Origin: a bacterium
GTDB lineage: Bacteria > Patescibacteriota > Saccharimonadia > Saccharimonadales > SZUA-47
Assembly (NCBI GenBank): GCA_030430915.1
Contig: JAUIKH010000008.1
Coordinates: 1 to 36,152 of the forward strand
Length of the DNA: 36,152 nt
Direction: 5' to 3'
A program made the position numbers and the translations under genes. The notes beneath the pieces are model-generated. The model saw only the letters and a program-made list of their open reading frames with translations. It was not told the DNA's origin and made no database searches. Shown here in pieces: positions 24,041-32,172 of this stretch. The stretch's first letter is position 1; every line of letters begins with the position of its first letter.

Positions 24041-24744
24041 TTTGTTAACCACTCTGCTATTTTTAAATAATAATTTTGTTTTTCTTCTTCTGAAATATCA
24101 CTTTCACCAAAACCATGTTTAAATCCTTTTGCATCCCAGCAGTCTGCATTAAATGCTTCAATAAAAGGCTTCGTTGAGTTCAATGGGCAAACATCGTCGA
24201 GCTCATGGGTAACGACCAACGTCTTTCCTTTGAATTTTCTTGCTCTCTTAAGTAGTGGATGGCTGTCTAATTCTTTGTTTTCATGTCTGTATTTATGACT
24301 AAGTTCTCGATCATACTCGGACCATTTTGTATAAAAACTTTCTGGTTCATAAATAGCTGGAACTCTTAAGATTAGCTTTTCGAATTCACGATACTTAGTA
24401 AGCTGAGTAGCCAAAAAACCGCCATAACTGCCACCCATAACATAGACATCATTATCTTGATAATGTTCTTTTACCCAATCAAATGCCGTAATTACCTCAA
24501 GAAAGTTTTGAGCTGGAGTTATATCTTTAATATTAAAGGGACTTTCACCATGCCCTGAATAATCAATAGTGACTGTTGTTATGTTGCCCTGTTCAGCTAA
24601 TGTTGTTACAAAATCCTTATATTTTGACTTACTAGAACTAAAACCGATAAGATTCAGTAACGCTATGTCTGATTCGGCCTTAATAATATCAGCAGATATG
24701 GAATAACCTACACATTCAATATTAAAAGTTTTTATATTCGTCAT
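24037..24744 (-). CDS. Alpha/beta hydrolase (S33/esterase-like) between pheS and pheT
   Basis: A 235-aa serine hydrolase. The oxyanion region LLNLIGFSSSKSKYKDF, the TIDYSGHGES block, the nucleophile elbow VMGGSYGGFLA, the Asp of HELDDVCPL and the His of FKHGFGE complete a catalytic triad. No signal peptide, so it is cytosolic. Closest by eye to short acyl-peptide hydrolase/S33 esterase-type proteins; substrate unknown. Both ends overlap by 4 bp, with pheS (24741-24744) and pheT (24037-24040), so it is made with PheRS. An aminoacyl-ester-clearing role is an attractive but untested idea. Confidence 0.9.
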   Translation of the reverse strand: MTNIKTFNIECVGYSISADIIKAESDIALLNLIGFSSSKSKYKDFVTTLAEQGNITTVTIDYSGHGESPFNIKDITPAQNFLEVITAFDWVKEHYQDNDVYVMGGSYGGFLATQLTKYREFEKLILRVPAIYEPESFYTKWSEYDRELSHKYRHENKELDSHPLLKRARKFKGKTLVVTHELDDVCPLNSTKPFIEAFNADCWDAKGFKHGFGESDISEEEKQNYYLKIAEWLTK

Positions 24745-25760
24745 TTAAATTGCCTCAAGAACTTTAAGTTTGCAGATTCAAAGTGTCTAATATCTTCTAT
24801 ACCATTTTTCATCATAACCATTCGCTCTATACCAAACCCAAAAGCAAAGCCACTAGAAGTCTTAGGATCTACGCCAGCTTCAAATAAAACGTTAGGATGA
24901 ATCATTCCACAGCCACCTAGCTCAAGCCACTTCTGCTCCTCAGAGTCATTTTTTTTCAATACATCAGGCCTTTCAATGGCAAATTCAAAACTTGGTTCGG
25001 TAAAAGGAAAATAAAAAGGCTGTAATTTTGTCTCTAAATTTTGTGCAAAATAATCATTCATAAACGCACTCAAGGTTGCAATCAAATTTCCAACATTAAC
25101 TTTTTTAGCAACAAATATTCCCTCTATCTGGTAAAAAGTATGCTCGTGAGTTGCATCTAGGTCTTCATTTCTAAAAACTCTATCAGGAACTACCACAGCT
25201 ATAGGCTCTTCATTTGCTAAATTATCTTTATATTTTTTCAGCAATCTGTTCTGCATGGTGCTTGTATGAGCCGGAGCAATTAAACCCTCGTCGGTATTAA
25301 ACGTGTCATAGTCATCTCTCGCTGGATGACCAAGAGGAAAATTCAAGCTTGTAAACATATTATAGTCATTATCAATCTCTCTTGACTCCTCAACTACAAA
25401 ACCCATCCTTTGAAATATATCTACAATATCTGATATCTCTCTAGTAATTGGATGTATGCTTCCTTGAGTCGTGTTAAAAAAATTTGGCCTTTTCTCTTTT
25501 GGAGTATTTACATCCCATGGTGCAGTTACGTCTATTGGTTCTTTTTCATTATCTTGCTCATCCGATTCTTCTATCCACGATTTTACTTCTGTTTTTAAGT
25601 CATTTATTGCTTTCCCGTATTCTGACCTTTTATCAGGTTCTATTCCACGAATACCATCAAATAACGCCTTAAATTCACTATCTTTTAAGATTGCGTTTTT
25701 GTCTTCGATTTTTTCAAACTTGCGTCTAAGGTTTGCCCGTGCTGTTTCTATCTGCTTCAT
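24741..25760 (-). CDS. pheS: Phenylalanine-tRNA ligase alpha subunit
   Basis: Catalytic alpha subunit of PheRS, 339 aa. An N-terminal helical arm binds tRNA; the class II core shows the start motif TQGSIHPITREISDIV, the DATHEHTFYQIEG block (motif 2 region), FPFTEPSFE, GCGMIHPNVL, and GFGIERMVMMKNGIEDIRHF (motif 3). The stretch DEQDNEKEPIDV in the linker is acidic and low in complexity. TTGTTA-17-TACAAT lies upstream, with only 9 nt between -10 and ATG and no SD, so a leaderless mRNA is likely. Leads the pheS-hydrolase-pheT-DUF2207-192aa unit. Confidence 0.97.
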   Translation of the reverse strand: MKQIETARANLRRKFEKIEDKNAILKDSEFKALFDGIRGIEPDKRSEYGKAINDLKTEVKSWIEESDEQDNEKEPIDVTAPWDVNTPKEKRPNFFNTTQGSIHPITREISDIVDIFQRMGFVVEESREIDNDYNMFTSLNFPLGHPARDDYDTFNTDEGLIAPAHTSTMQNRLLKKYKDNLANEEPIAVVVPDRVFRNEDLDATHEHTFYQIEGIFVAKKVNVGNLIATLSAFMNDYFAQNLETKLQPFYFPFTEPSFEFAIERPDVLKKNDSEEQKWLELGGCGMIHPNVLFEAGVDPKTSSGFAFGFGIERMVMMKNGIEDIRHFESANLKFLRQFK

Positions 25761-25769
25761 CTTGAATAT

Positions 25770-25798
25770 ATTGTATAGCTAAGACAGTTGTCTAACAA
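25770..25798 (-). promoter_or_regulatory. pheS promoter, apparently leaderless
   Basis: TTGTTA (25793-25798), 17-nt spacer, TACAAT (25770-25775), then 9 nt to the ATG. A normal start point would put the 5' end within a few bases of the start codon. Confidence 0.6.
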
Positions 25799-25802
25799 CC
25801 AT

Positions 25803-26747
25803 CTAGCTAATAATATCCTGCCAATTCTTAACAAATCTTAACGAAATTGAATATGGCAAAGTGTCATTTAGAATCTTCTTTTTAAGATCAGGTGAGTTAT
25901 AGGTCAATTTTTCTTTTTCGACTAATTGCACGTAATTTCTAAAACTAACTACCTGAATCCAATATCTTTTAGTTTTACTTGAAGCAACCCACCTTCGTCC
26001 ATTAACTCTACCAATTAAACCAACTAGTAGCATGGACAGTATAAACAAAGGCAGAAAGCTTATAACTGACAAATACAGAAAGAAATATGCTAAATCTGTA
26101 AACACTCTAAAGCTACTAGCACCTTCTCTTAGAATGGTCAGGACAATTACTAAAATAAACGGATATAATACAAGGACTATAAGTACAAATAAACAAAGCT
26201 TTAACGATACCTTAAAAAATCTAAGCTTACTATTGCTACTTATATATTTCCTTTTGGCCAAGTCATTTATGACCGATTCTGTAAACGTTTTTTTACTAAA
26301 CTGCCTACCTGCAGACAAATCTTTAACTAATGAATTAAAATAATATCCATCAAAGGATTCTACGTACTTGAGTATAGTTTTTTCATAACTTCTTAAGCTA
26401 TTGTCTACTTTTGGACCCGGATAAACTACTTTATGGCCTTTAACTTTTTTTATATTTACAACTCCTCTATGTAACAGATGAATTATAGTTGCAGCAACTG
26501 AACGTTCATCAAGCTTTTTATAAAAAAATACACTGAGTTCAGCGGGATTAAAATTATTGGGTGGTATAAAGCTAGCAGTTATTTTATTACTTCTTAACCT
26601 TTTACGCTCTACAAACCAAAAATAAAACAAAAAAATTGGAAAAAACACCAACGAACCAAGGCCCATCAAAACAATAAACAGCCATAAATTTACCTCAATA
26701 CCCTGCAACTCAAAAGAATTGCTTAGCAGGTCTACCACCGGAAACAT
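25803..26747 (-). CDS. Shortened DUF2207-like membrane protein
   Basis: A ~314-aa protein with one helix near the N-terminus (~18-42), a cytoplasmic region (~50-180), two more helices (~185-210, ~220-245) and a cytoplasmic tail. FNPAELSVFFYKKLDERSVAATIIHLLHRGVVNIKK parallels the DUF2207 winged-helix stretch of the 19786-21546 protein, and the tail (RNYVQLVEKEKL, LPYSISLRFVKNW) matches its EGLKLYLDIAQKDRL and LPFAVVYGVEKSW. The signal peptide, outer beta domain and Gly-rich tail are missing. The track starts two codons earlier, but a TATTAT box abuts that ATG, so ATG 26747, 6 nt from the box, is preferred. Divergent from yajQ. Confidence 0.75.
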   Translation of the reverse strand: MFPVVDLLSNSFELQGIEVNLWLFIVLMGLGSLVFFPIFLFYFWFVERKRLRSNKITASFIPPNNFNPAELSVFFYKKLDERSVAATIIHLLHRGVVNIKKVKGHKVVYPGPKVDNSLRSYEKTILKYVESFDGYYFNSLVKDLSAGRQFSKKTFTESVINDLAKRKYISSNSKLRFFKVSLKLCLFVLIVLVLYPFILVIVLTILREGASSFRVFTDLAYFFLYLSVISFLPLFILSMLLVGLIGRVNGRRWVASSKTKRYWIQVVSFRNYVQLVEKEKLTYNSPDLKKKILNDTLPYSISLRFVKNWQDIIS

Positions 26748-26753
26748 AAGCAT

Positions 26754-26801
26754 ATAATATCACACGACACTTGTGGGGCTTATGCGGCAATGGTTTATAA
26801 T
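26754..26801. promoter_or_regulatory. Divergent leaderless promoters of DUF2207-like gene and yajQ
   Basis: TATTAT on the minus strand (26754-26759) and TATAAT on the plus strand (26796-26801) each lie 6 nt before the preferred ATG of their gene, with no SD on either side. The 36 bp between them must hold both -35 regions. Confidence 0.5.
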
Positions 26802-26807
26802 ATATTT

Positions 26808-27302
26808 ATGGCTCAGTTTAGTTTTGATGTGGAATCCACCTATGACTCAGGAGAAATGATTAACGTATACGATCAATCTCAGCGTGAATTAAGTAATCGA
26901 TATGATTTAAAAGGAACACATACATCTCTTGAATGGCTTGAAGATAAAAAAGGACTGAAAATATGTGGCGACGTACAATTTCATCTAGATGCCGTTATAG
27001 ATATTTTACGTAAAAAAGCTGCAACAAGAGGGGTCAGCCAAAAAACATTTGATGTCACTAATGAACCAGAGACTACAAATTTAAGGATGATATGGTTAGT
27101 ACCATTTAAAAATGGCCTAAAACAAGAAGATTCCAAGAAAATCACAAAACTGTTAAAAGAAAAACTACCGAAAATTAAAACTCAAATTCAAGGTGACTCC
27201 ATAAGAGTAATGAGTCCAAAAAAAGACCAGCTACAGGAGGCTATGCAGCTACTAAAAACTCAGAATTTTGATTTTCCACTAAGCTTTACAAACTTTAGAT
27301 AA
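26808..27302 (+). CDS. yajQ: YajQ-family nucleotide-binding protein
   Basis: A 164-aa UPF0234/YajQ protein, the normal length when started at ATG 26808 rather than the track's 26790. FSFDVESTYDSGEMINVYDQ at the N-terminus, the SNRYDLKGT block and GDSIRVMSPKKDQLQEAMQLL near the C-terminus are diagnostic. Family members have two ferredoxin-like RRM-type folds and bind nucleic acid or, in Xanthomonas, cyclic di-GMP; its role here is unknown. The upstream ATG lies inside the TATAAT promoter and cannot be on the message. Confidence 0.93.
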   Translation: MAQFSFDVESTYDSGEMINVYDQSQRELSNRYDLKGTHTSLEWLEDKKGLKICGDVQFHLDAVIDILRKKAATRGVSQKTFDVTNEPETTNLRMIWLVPFKNGLKQEDSKKITKLLKEKLPKIKTQIQGDSIRVMSPKKDQLQEAMQLLKTQNFDFPLSFTNFR

Positions 27303-27317
27303 TTGCGGGTTTATCTT

Positions 27318-27346
27318 TTGATATTACTATACTTCTAGTTTAGAAT
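27318..27346 (+). promoter_or_regulatory. Promoter of the 27388 gene
   Basis: TTGATA (27318-27323), 17-nt spacer, TAGAAT (27341-27346). The leader of about 35 nt contains GAGGAG and CGGAG before the ATG, so this gene is not leaderless. Confidence 0.6.
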
Positions 27347-27387
27347 GGCAGTGAATAATCAATAAAGGGTGAGGAGACGGAGATACA

Positions 27388-28014
27388 ATGACTTTTCATG
27401 AAATTCTACCAAAAACTGAAGACGAGGCACCAAGACTTGATGTAGTAATGAATCAAGAGCAAGAGCTAAATATAGCTGGATTAGGACAGAGCATAATTGA
27501 TCTAGTGGGATACGGAGCTAGGAGAGGATATCACATGAAAAGTAATCCCGGCTTCGAACTAACAACAAGACAGAAACAAGACGGAAAGCGCAAACTAACT
27601 CACGCGATGGTTGACATAGCAGAAACTGGCGAGATAATAAGCGCCGAGGCATCATATGATCTGCTTTCTTCACACGATAAACAAGCACATAAAGTAAAGG
27701 CTGCATTTTTTGCTTTTGAGCCTGACAGCTATGATATTGATAGACGAGGCAGAATTACAGACAAGAGTCTTCGTAATCAATACCCATCGTATTTTTATAT
27801 CGAAGGTTATGAAAGTTTTGAAAGTGAATTAATAGAAGCGCCTAATCAAGAACAAACTATTGAAGACTTAAGATTATCAGGCACCCATAAACCTTTCGAG
27901 TCTAATGACTGGTCAATAAGATATATAGAAGAAAACAAAGAATCAAGAGGCGGACAATCATTAATAGAAATTTTGAAGTTGACAGTCGAAAGACTAAAAG
28001 AAGTTAACTCTTAG
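27388..28014 (+). CDS. Uncharacterised soluble protein
   Basis: I do not recognise this 208-aa protein. It has no signal, membrane segment or Cys. It is acidic, with alternating predicted strands and helices (GELVGYGARRGYH-like and AAFFAFEPDSYDIDRRGRIT regions) and ends in an amphipathic helix (SLIEILKLTVERLKEV). It has a good promoter (27318-27346) and SD (GGAG, 5 nt from ATG). The next gene has its own promoter just after the stop, so it is probably monocistronic. Function unknown; the clear ORF, promoter and SD make it a real gene. Confidence 0.75.
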   Translation: MTFHEILPKTEDEAPRLDVVMNQEQELNIAGLGQSIIDLVGYGARRGYHMKSNPGFELTTRQKQDGKRKLTHAMVDIAETGEIISAEASYDLLSSHDKQAHKVKAAFFAFEPDSYDIDRRGRITDKSLRNQYPSYFYIEGYESFESELIEAPNQEQTIEDLRLSGTHKPFESNDWSIRYIEENKESRGGQSLIEILKLTVERLKEVNS

Positions 28015-28016
28015 CT

Positions 28017-28046
28017 TTGATTAAATCGCATTAATAAAGTTATACT
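28017..28046 (+). promoter_or_regulatory. Promoter of the glycosidase gene, apparently leaderless
   Basis: TTGATT (28017-28022), 18-nt spacer, TATACT (28041-28046), then 7 nt to ATG 28054 and no SD. One of the clearest leaderless cases in the window. Confidence 0.65.
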
Positions 28047-28053
28047 TAAGCTT

Positions 28054-29409
28054 ATGAGCGGAATGCCAGAGCCAAGTATTGACGAGGTTTTTGAGGGCTG
28101 CAAACAAGTCCTAGAAAAAAACAAAAAAGACAGCTTCACAATACCAGCTGAAGGTCTATACCCACATCAATGGTTATGGGACAGTTGTTTTATCGCTATC
28201 GGACTAGCTGAGTATGACTTGCCAAGAGCCAAAAAAGAACTTCAAAGTCTACTCCGAGGTCAGTGGAGCAATGGAATGCTTCCGCACATGATTTTTGCCA
28301 AAGGAGACTCACATAAGCGTGATCGTGATATATGGCAATCATGGAGAAGTCCGTACGCACCCGACAAATTATCAACCAGTGGCTTTACTCAACCACCGAT
28401 GTTGGCAGAAGCGATAGTTAGAATTGGTGAAAAAATGAAAATCCGTGATCGAAGATCATGGTATCAAGATATGTATCCTGCCTTACTCGCTTATCATCAA
28501 TGGCTTTACTCCGAAAGAGATCCACATAAAGAAGGACTAATCCTATTAATACACCCTTGGGAAAGCGGCTTAGACAACTCACCCCCATGGATTGATCAAC
28601 TACACCTCCAAGAAAAACCGTGGTGGGTTAAACTTGTAGAAAAAACCAATATAGATAAGGTTGTCATGTTCTTCAGGAGAGATACACTCCACGTTCCTCC
28701 CGGGCAACGAATTAGCAATATAGATGCACTGCTCTACTTTCATATAATTCAAAGATTAAAGCGAAAAAATTGGGATATTGATAAAATATTATCTAGATCA
28801 CACTTTAGCTTTCAAGATTTAACATTTAATTGCATTCTTGTTAGGGCTAATCAACACATGATAGATATTGCTAAGACCATTGGGCATGAATTACCAGAAG
28901 ACCTTAAAGAAAATTTCAAAAAAACTGAAGATTCACTCGAAACACTATGGGATGGATTCTATAAACAATACTATTCTAGGGCTTTTATTACCCATAAATT
29001 GGTTAAAGAAGGTAGTATTGCCAGCTTAATGCCTCTCTACGCTGGAAGCATATCCAAAGAAAGAGCACTAGAGCTAGTAAAAACTCTTAAATCTTCGAAG
29101 CAATTTGGTACAGAATACCCAGTACCTAGCGTACCTGTATCTAGCAGTTGGTACAAAGAATTTGGTTATTGGCAAGGACCTACTTGGATAAATACCAACT
29201 GGCTCATAGCTGATGGCCTAGACAGATACGGCTTCAAAGAGGAGGCTGACAACATCAGGAGTAAAAGTATAAAAGCAGTGACAAAACATGGTCCATACGA
29301 GTATTTTTCAGCAAAATCAGGTGAACCAGCAGGGGCAAAGAATTTTTCTTGGAGCGCAGCATTAATAATCAACATGATAGCCAATCAAAAATCTGGCAGT
29401 AAAAAATGA
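28054..29409 (+). CDS. GH63/MGH1-like glycoside hydrolase
   Basis: A 451-aa (alpha/alpha)6-barrel protein. IPAEGLYPHQWLWDSCFIAIGLAEYD near the start, GMLPHMIFAKGD, the acidic HPWESGLDNSPPWIDQL (residues ~170-186) and the C-terminal GYWQGPTWINTNWLIADGLDRYG are typical of the mannosylglycerate hydrolase/GH63-like group; the acids in WDS and WESGLDNS are likely catalytic. No signal peptide, so it would act in the cytosol on a short alpha-linked sugar such as trehalose, glucosyl- or mannosyl-glycerate; the substrate is not fixed. The 123-aa pilin-like gene overlaps its stop by 4 bp. Confidence 0.85.
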   Translation: MSGMPEPSIDEVFEGCKQVLEKNKKDSFTIPAEGLYPHQWLWDSCFIAIGLAEYDLPRAKKELQSLLRGQWSNGMLPHMIFAKGDSHKRDRDIWQSWRSPYAPDKLSTSGFTQPPMLAEAIVRIGEKMKIRDRRSWYQDMYPALLAYHQWLYSERDPHKEGLILLIHPWESGLDNSPPWIDQLHLQEKPWWVKLVEKTNIDKVVMFFRRDTLHVPPGQRISNIDALLYFHIIQRLKRKNWDIDKILSRSHFSFQDLTFNCILVRANQHMIDIAKTIGHELPEDLKENFKKTEDSLETLWDGFYKQYYSRAFITHKLVKEGSIASLMPLYAGSISKERALELVKTLKSSKQFGTEYPVPSVPVSSSWYKEFGYWQGPTWINTNWLIADGLDRYGFKEEADNIRSKSIKAVTKHGPYEYFSAKSGEPAGAKNFSWSAALIINMIANQKSGSKK

Positions 29410-29777
29410 ATATACTAACAATAGTTATACTTTTACTAAGTTTTATTAACGTTGGCGGTGGATCTGAAAGCATTGAGAAAAGAAATACTGAGCGTAAAAA
29501 TGACATAAACAATATATATTCAAATCTTGAGAAACACTATGCTCAATACGGATACTACCCAACTTCTGAGGAATTTATAAATGACAAACTAAACACCCTG
29601 CCTGGTGTAGATCTGGAATCGTACATTGATCCAAATGGTAAAAAAATGCCACAAGGAGATTACAGCTATAGTCCTTCACAATGTAGAGCTGTTGGTTGTG
29701 ATAGGTATATCTTAAAATCAACACTAGAGTCTGAAGACGACAGTGTTAGTGAATACAAAAAAGAAAATTTGAACTAA
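29406..29777 (+). CDS. Pseudopilin-like small exported or anchored protein
   Basis: A 123-aa protein with an N-terminal hydrophobic stretch (about 3-17) followed by IEKRNTERKNDINNIYSNLEKHYAQYGYYPTSEEF, which closely parallels the conserved region after the helix of type II/IV pseudopilins (RxxxRxxDIxxIxxALxxYYxxxGxYP). The GFTLIE prepilin cleavage site is missing and the first helix is short. Two Cys (CRAVGC) lie close together in the C-terminal part. It overlaps the glycosidase by 4 bp and the convergent rmuC stop by 4 bp. No pilus machinery is visible nearby. The resemblance is clear; the function is not. Confidence 0.7.
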   Translation: MNILTIVILLLSFINVGGGSESIEKRNTERKNDINNIYSNLEKHYAQYGYYPTSEEFINDKLNTLPGVDLESYIDPNGKKMPQGDYSYSPSQCRAVGCDRYILKSTLESEDDSVSEYKKENLN

Positions 29778-30829
29778 TCTTCTAGTTTTGGGCGGTCTAT
29801 TTGTTCTGTATCTATTACGGACTCTCCACCACCAATCTTAACGATATCTTTATCAATTTTTCCTAGCTCCTTTGAGGCATTATTGTAGTGACCTACTGTT
29901 GCGCCTAATGAATTCCCTACCTTACCAAAATACGTATTATAAGCTAGTAAATGCCTTTGAAGTTGTTCAATATTTTTTCTTATTAACTCTGTGTCTTTCT
30001 GAATTTCTAAACTTTTTAAGCCTTGAACTATTACTTGCAGCATTGCGCTTAACGTACTAGGTCCAACGATGACCACACGTTTTTCTACTGCAGCATATTG
30101 CATTAAATCTCTTCCGCTAACGCCACCTGAGCCTACCTTATTGGCTAGTAGGTCGTAATATACGGCTTCGGATGGTATGAACATCAACGCTTGATCTAGA
30201 GTTCCTTTTTTAGGCTTAATATACTTGGAAGTTTCATCTATTCTTTTTTTCAGATCTTCCTTATATATTTTTTCGTACTGTTGTCTTTGGGTGCCTTTTG
30301 AATCAATTATTCTATTATAATTTTCTAGTGAAAACTTGCTGTCTATTGGTAGTATTTTGCCATCTAGGTGTATCGCAGCATCGACTACAAACCCTGTGTC
30401 TATCTTGTATTGCAAAGTGTAAGAATTAGGCGGCAGCATATTTTGCAATATCTGTTCTAAATAAAACTCACCCAAAACTCCCCTTTGTTTTGGATTTTGT
30501 AAAACATTCTGCAACTGTTTAAGTTCATCAGCTACATCAACTACTTTCTTGTTTGTTTCATCTAGTTTTGTCAATCTCTCAGTAACATCCTTAACTAACT
30601 TTGCGCTAGCAGAGAGCTGTCTGGTCATACTTTCTTGGTTTTTATCAAGCTTAACATCTATTTGAGTTTTTAGCTGATCCTGAAGTTTATTCACATTATC
30701 CGATAGATGATTAATATTTTGCTGTATGAGATTAGAATCTTGTGTTGATTTAGATTTTTTTGGCTTAAAAATCAAATATAAAACAAGTACCAAATTTATA
30801 ACTAGTAGTGTTAAAACGATTTCACTCAT
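29774..30829 (-). CDS. rmuC: RmuC-family DNA recombination protein
   Basis: A 351-aa RmuC homologue: N-terminal membrane helix (~4-22), coiled coil (~30-110) and the nuclease-like RmuC domain (~115-330). RGVLGEFYLEQILQNMLPPNSY, FVVDAAIHLDGKILPIDSKF and FIPSEAVYYDLLANK match the conserved blocks, including the Asp-x-(Asp/Ser)-Lys core related to restriction-endonuclease folds. In E. coli it limits inversions at short inverted repeats. TATACT lies 6 nt before the ATG and there is no SD, so it is likely leaderless. Confidence 0.93.
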   Translation of the reverse strand: MSEIVLTLLVINLVLVLYLIFKPKKSKSTQDSNLIQQNINHLSDNVNKLQDQLKTQIDVKLDKNQESMTRQLSASAKLVKDVTERLTKLDETNKKVVDVADELKQLQNVLQNPKQRGVLGEFYLEQILQNMLPPNSYTLQYKIDTGFVVDAAIHLDGKILPIDSKFSLENYNRIIDSKGTQRQQYEKIYKEDLKKRIDETSKYIKPKKGTLDQALMFIPSEAVYYDLLANKVGSGGVSGRDLMQYAAVEKRVVIVGPSTLSAMLQVIVQGLKSLEIQKDTELIRKNIEQLQRHLLAYNTYFGKVGNSLGATVGHYNNASKELGKIDKDIVKIGGGESVIDTEQIDRPKLED

Positions 30830-30835
30830 ACTTTA

Positions 30836-30841
30836 AGTATA
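30836..30841 (-). promoter_or_regulatory. -10 box of a probable leaderless rmuC promoter
   Basis: TATACT ends 6 nt before the rmuC ATG; no SD and no clear -35. It sits in the 17-bp gap after the ZIP gene stop. Confidence 0.45.
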
Positions 30842-30846
30842 GCTGA

Positions 30847-31689
30847 TTAATGATTGTCACACGAAATATGACTGTCCTCAAAAACCGAATCACTGTGACA
30901 TATTATTGTATTGGTATTATTCTCTATTTCATGTTCATGATTTGCGTCTATATATTTATGGGCTAGTGGGGAAAGTACAATAATCAATAGAGCTCCTGCA
31001 AGCAAAGAAACTGAACTGACATCAAATTTTTTGCCATTACTACGTTGAATCTCAGGGATAACGTCGGTAGCCGCTATATAAATAAAAAATCCTGCAGTCA
31101 TTGCTAATAAATACGGAATGGCAATACTCTCATCGCTACCAAGTCCATAAGTTAATGCTGCAGTTAACGTTGTTGCAAGTGCGCTAATTATGTTTATAAT
31201 TATGGCCTTTTTCTTTTCCATACCGTTATTTAATAACAGGCCGAAATCTCCTATTTCTTGGGGTATTTCATGTACGGCGACAGCAATTGAAGCGACTATG
31301 CCCGTTGGTACGTTGATAAGAAAAGCAGCACCAATTGCAACTCCATCGAGCGCATTGTGTAGTGTATCCCCAATTATAATTAAAGATGACTTAACACCTC
31401 TTTCGTTTTTATGTTCGCGGTGATGATGAAAAAAATGTAAAAATTGCTCAACAAAGAAAAATGCCATAAATGCTAGTAATGCAGTCAGTAAAATAAGTCT
31501 AGTATTGTCATTCTGGCTTAAAGCTTCTGGCAATAAGTCACCAAAAGCTGCACCAAGTAAAATTCCTGCAGCAAATGGTGTTGCGTACTTTGCTATCTTT
31601 TTTGCTTCTGTCTTATCTCTAAATAACGTTACTGCAGCCAATAGAGAAAACAAGCCCCCAACTAAAGAGAAAAATATTACATTGAGCAT
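30847..31689 (-). CDS. ZIP-family metal (zinc) transporter
   Basis: A ~280-aa GufA-like ZIP transporter with about eight helices. The metal path is visible: HNALDGVAIGAA in TM4 and VAVHEIPQEIGDF in TM5. A cytoplasmic loop holds HFFHHHREHKNE, and the C-terminal tail has more His and two Cys (HEHEIENN...CHSDS...CDNH), so metal sensing or storage is likely. The track starts at 31695, but a TAGTAT -10 box abuts that ATG; ATG 31689, 6 nt from the box, is preferred. Divergent from a Fur/Zur-like gene, suggesting zinc uptake under its control. Confidence 0.92.
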   Translation of the reverse strand: MLNVIFFSLVGGLFSLLAAVTLFRDKTEAKKIAKYATPFAAGILLGAAFGDLLPEALSQNDNTRLILLTALLAFMAFFFVEQFLHFFHHHREHKNERGVKSSLIIIGDTLHNALDGVAIGAAFLINVPTGIVASIAVAVHEIPQEIGDFGLLLNNGMEKKKAIIINIISALATTLTAALTYGLGSDESIAIPYLLAMTAGFFIYIAATDVIPEIQRSNGKKFDVSSVSLLAGALLIIVLSPLAHKYIDANHEHEIENNTNTIICHSDSVFEDSHISCDNH

Positions 31690-31755
31690 GGGCATATACT
31701 AACTTTTTTAGTCATTAACTGCAACTTTGTCGCAACTTAGTATACAATTACTATT
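31690..31755. promoter_or_regulatory. Shared ZIP / Fur-family control region
   Basis: The ZIP promoter reads TTGCAG (31719-31724), 17-nt spacer, TAGTAT (31696-31701). The regulator's -10 is TACAAT (31743-31748), 7 nt before its ATG. Both -10 regions carry TTAGTATA, giving mirror symmetry. GCAACTT is repeated at 31721-31727 and 31732-31738, 11 bp apart, overlapping the ZIP -35, and could be a tandem repressor site. No classic Fur box is seen. Confidence 0.55.
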
Positions 31756-32169
31756 ATGCTTCAAGGATCTTTGGAATCTACTCTGAAAAACAATAAACTT
31801 CATGTAACCAAAGAGAGAAAATTCTTGTTTCAGCTAATTGTCAATCACTCTTCCCCTCTAGAAATGAATCGTATCGTGGAATTAGCCAAAAATACAGTAG
31901 ATAGATCTACGGTCTACCGTACAATAGAAACTTTTGAAAATATCGGCATAATCACGCGTATTTTCAGTGGATGGAAATACAAAATTGAACTTAGTGACAA
32001 ATTCAGTACACATCACCATCACATGACATGCTTGAACTGCGGCCAGGTAGTCATGTTTAAAGAGTCAGATAAACTAATAGCAGAAATGAAAAACACTGAA
32101 AAACAGTATGGATTCAAGTCAACGTCACATAATTTAGAATTAAAAGGCTACTGTAAAAATTGCTGCTAA
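31756..32169 (+). CDS. Fur-family metal regulator, probably Zur-like
   Basis: A 137-aa Fur-family repressor. The winged helix has VDRSTVYRTIETFENIGII, the recognition helix signature; HHHHMTCLNCGQVVMF gives the regulatory metal site and the first CxxC, and GYCKNCC the second CxxC of the structural zinc. Family members include Fur, Zur, PerR and Mur. Divergence from a ZIP transporter makes Zur most likely. No SD; TACAAT 7 nt upstream suggests a leaderless start. Its stop lies 3 bp from the convergent CorA gene. Confidence 0.92.
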   Translation: MLQGSLESTLKNNKLHVTKERKFLFQLIVNHSSPLEMNRIVELAKNTVDRSTVYRTIETFENIGIITRIFSGWKYKIELSDKFSTHHHHMTCLNCGQVVMFKESDKLIAEMKNTEKQYGFKSTSHNLELKGYCKNCC

Positions 32170-32172
32170 GAC

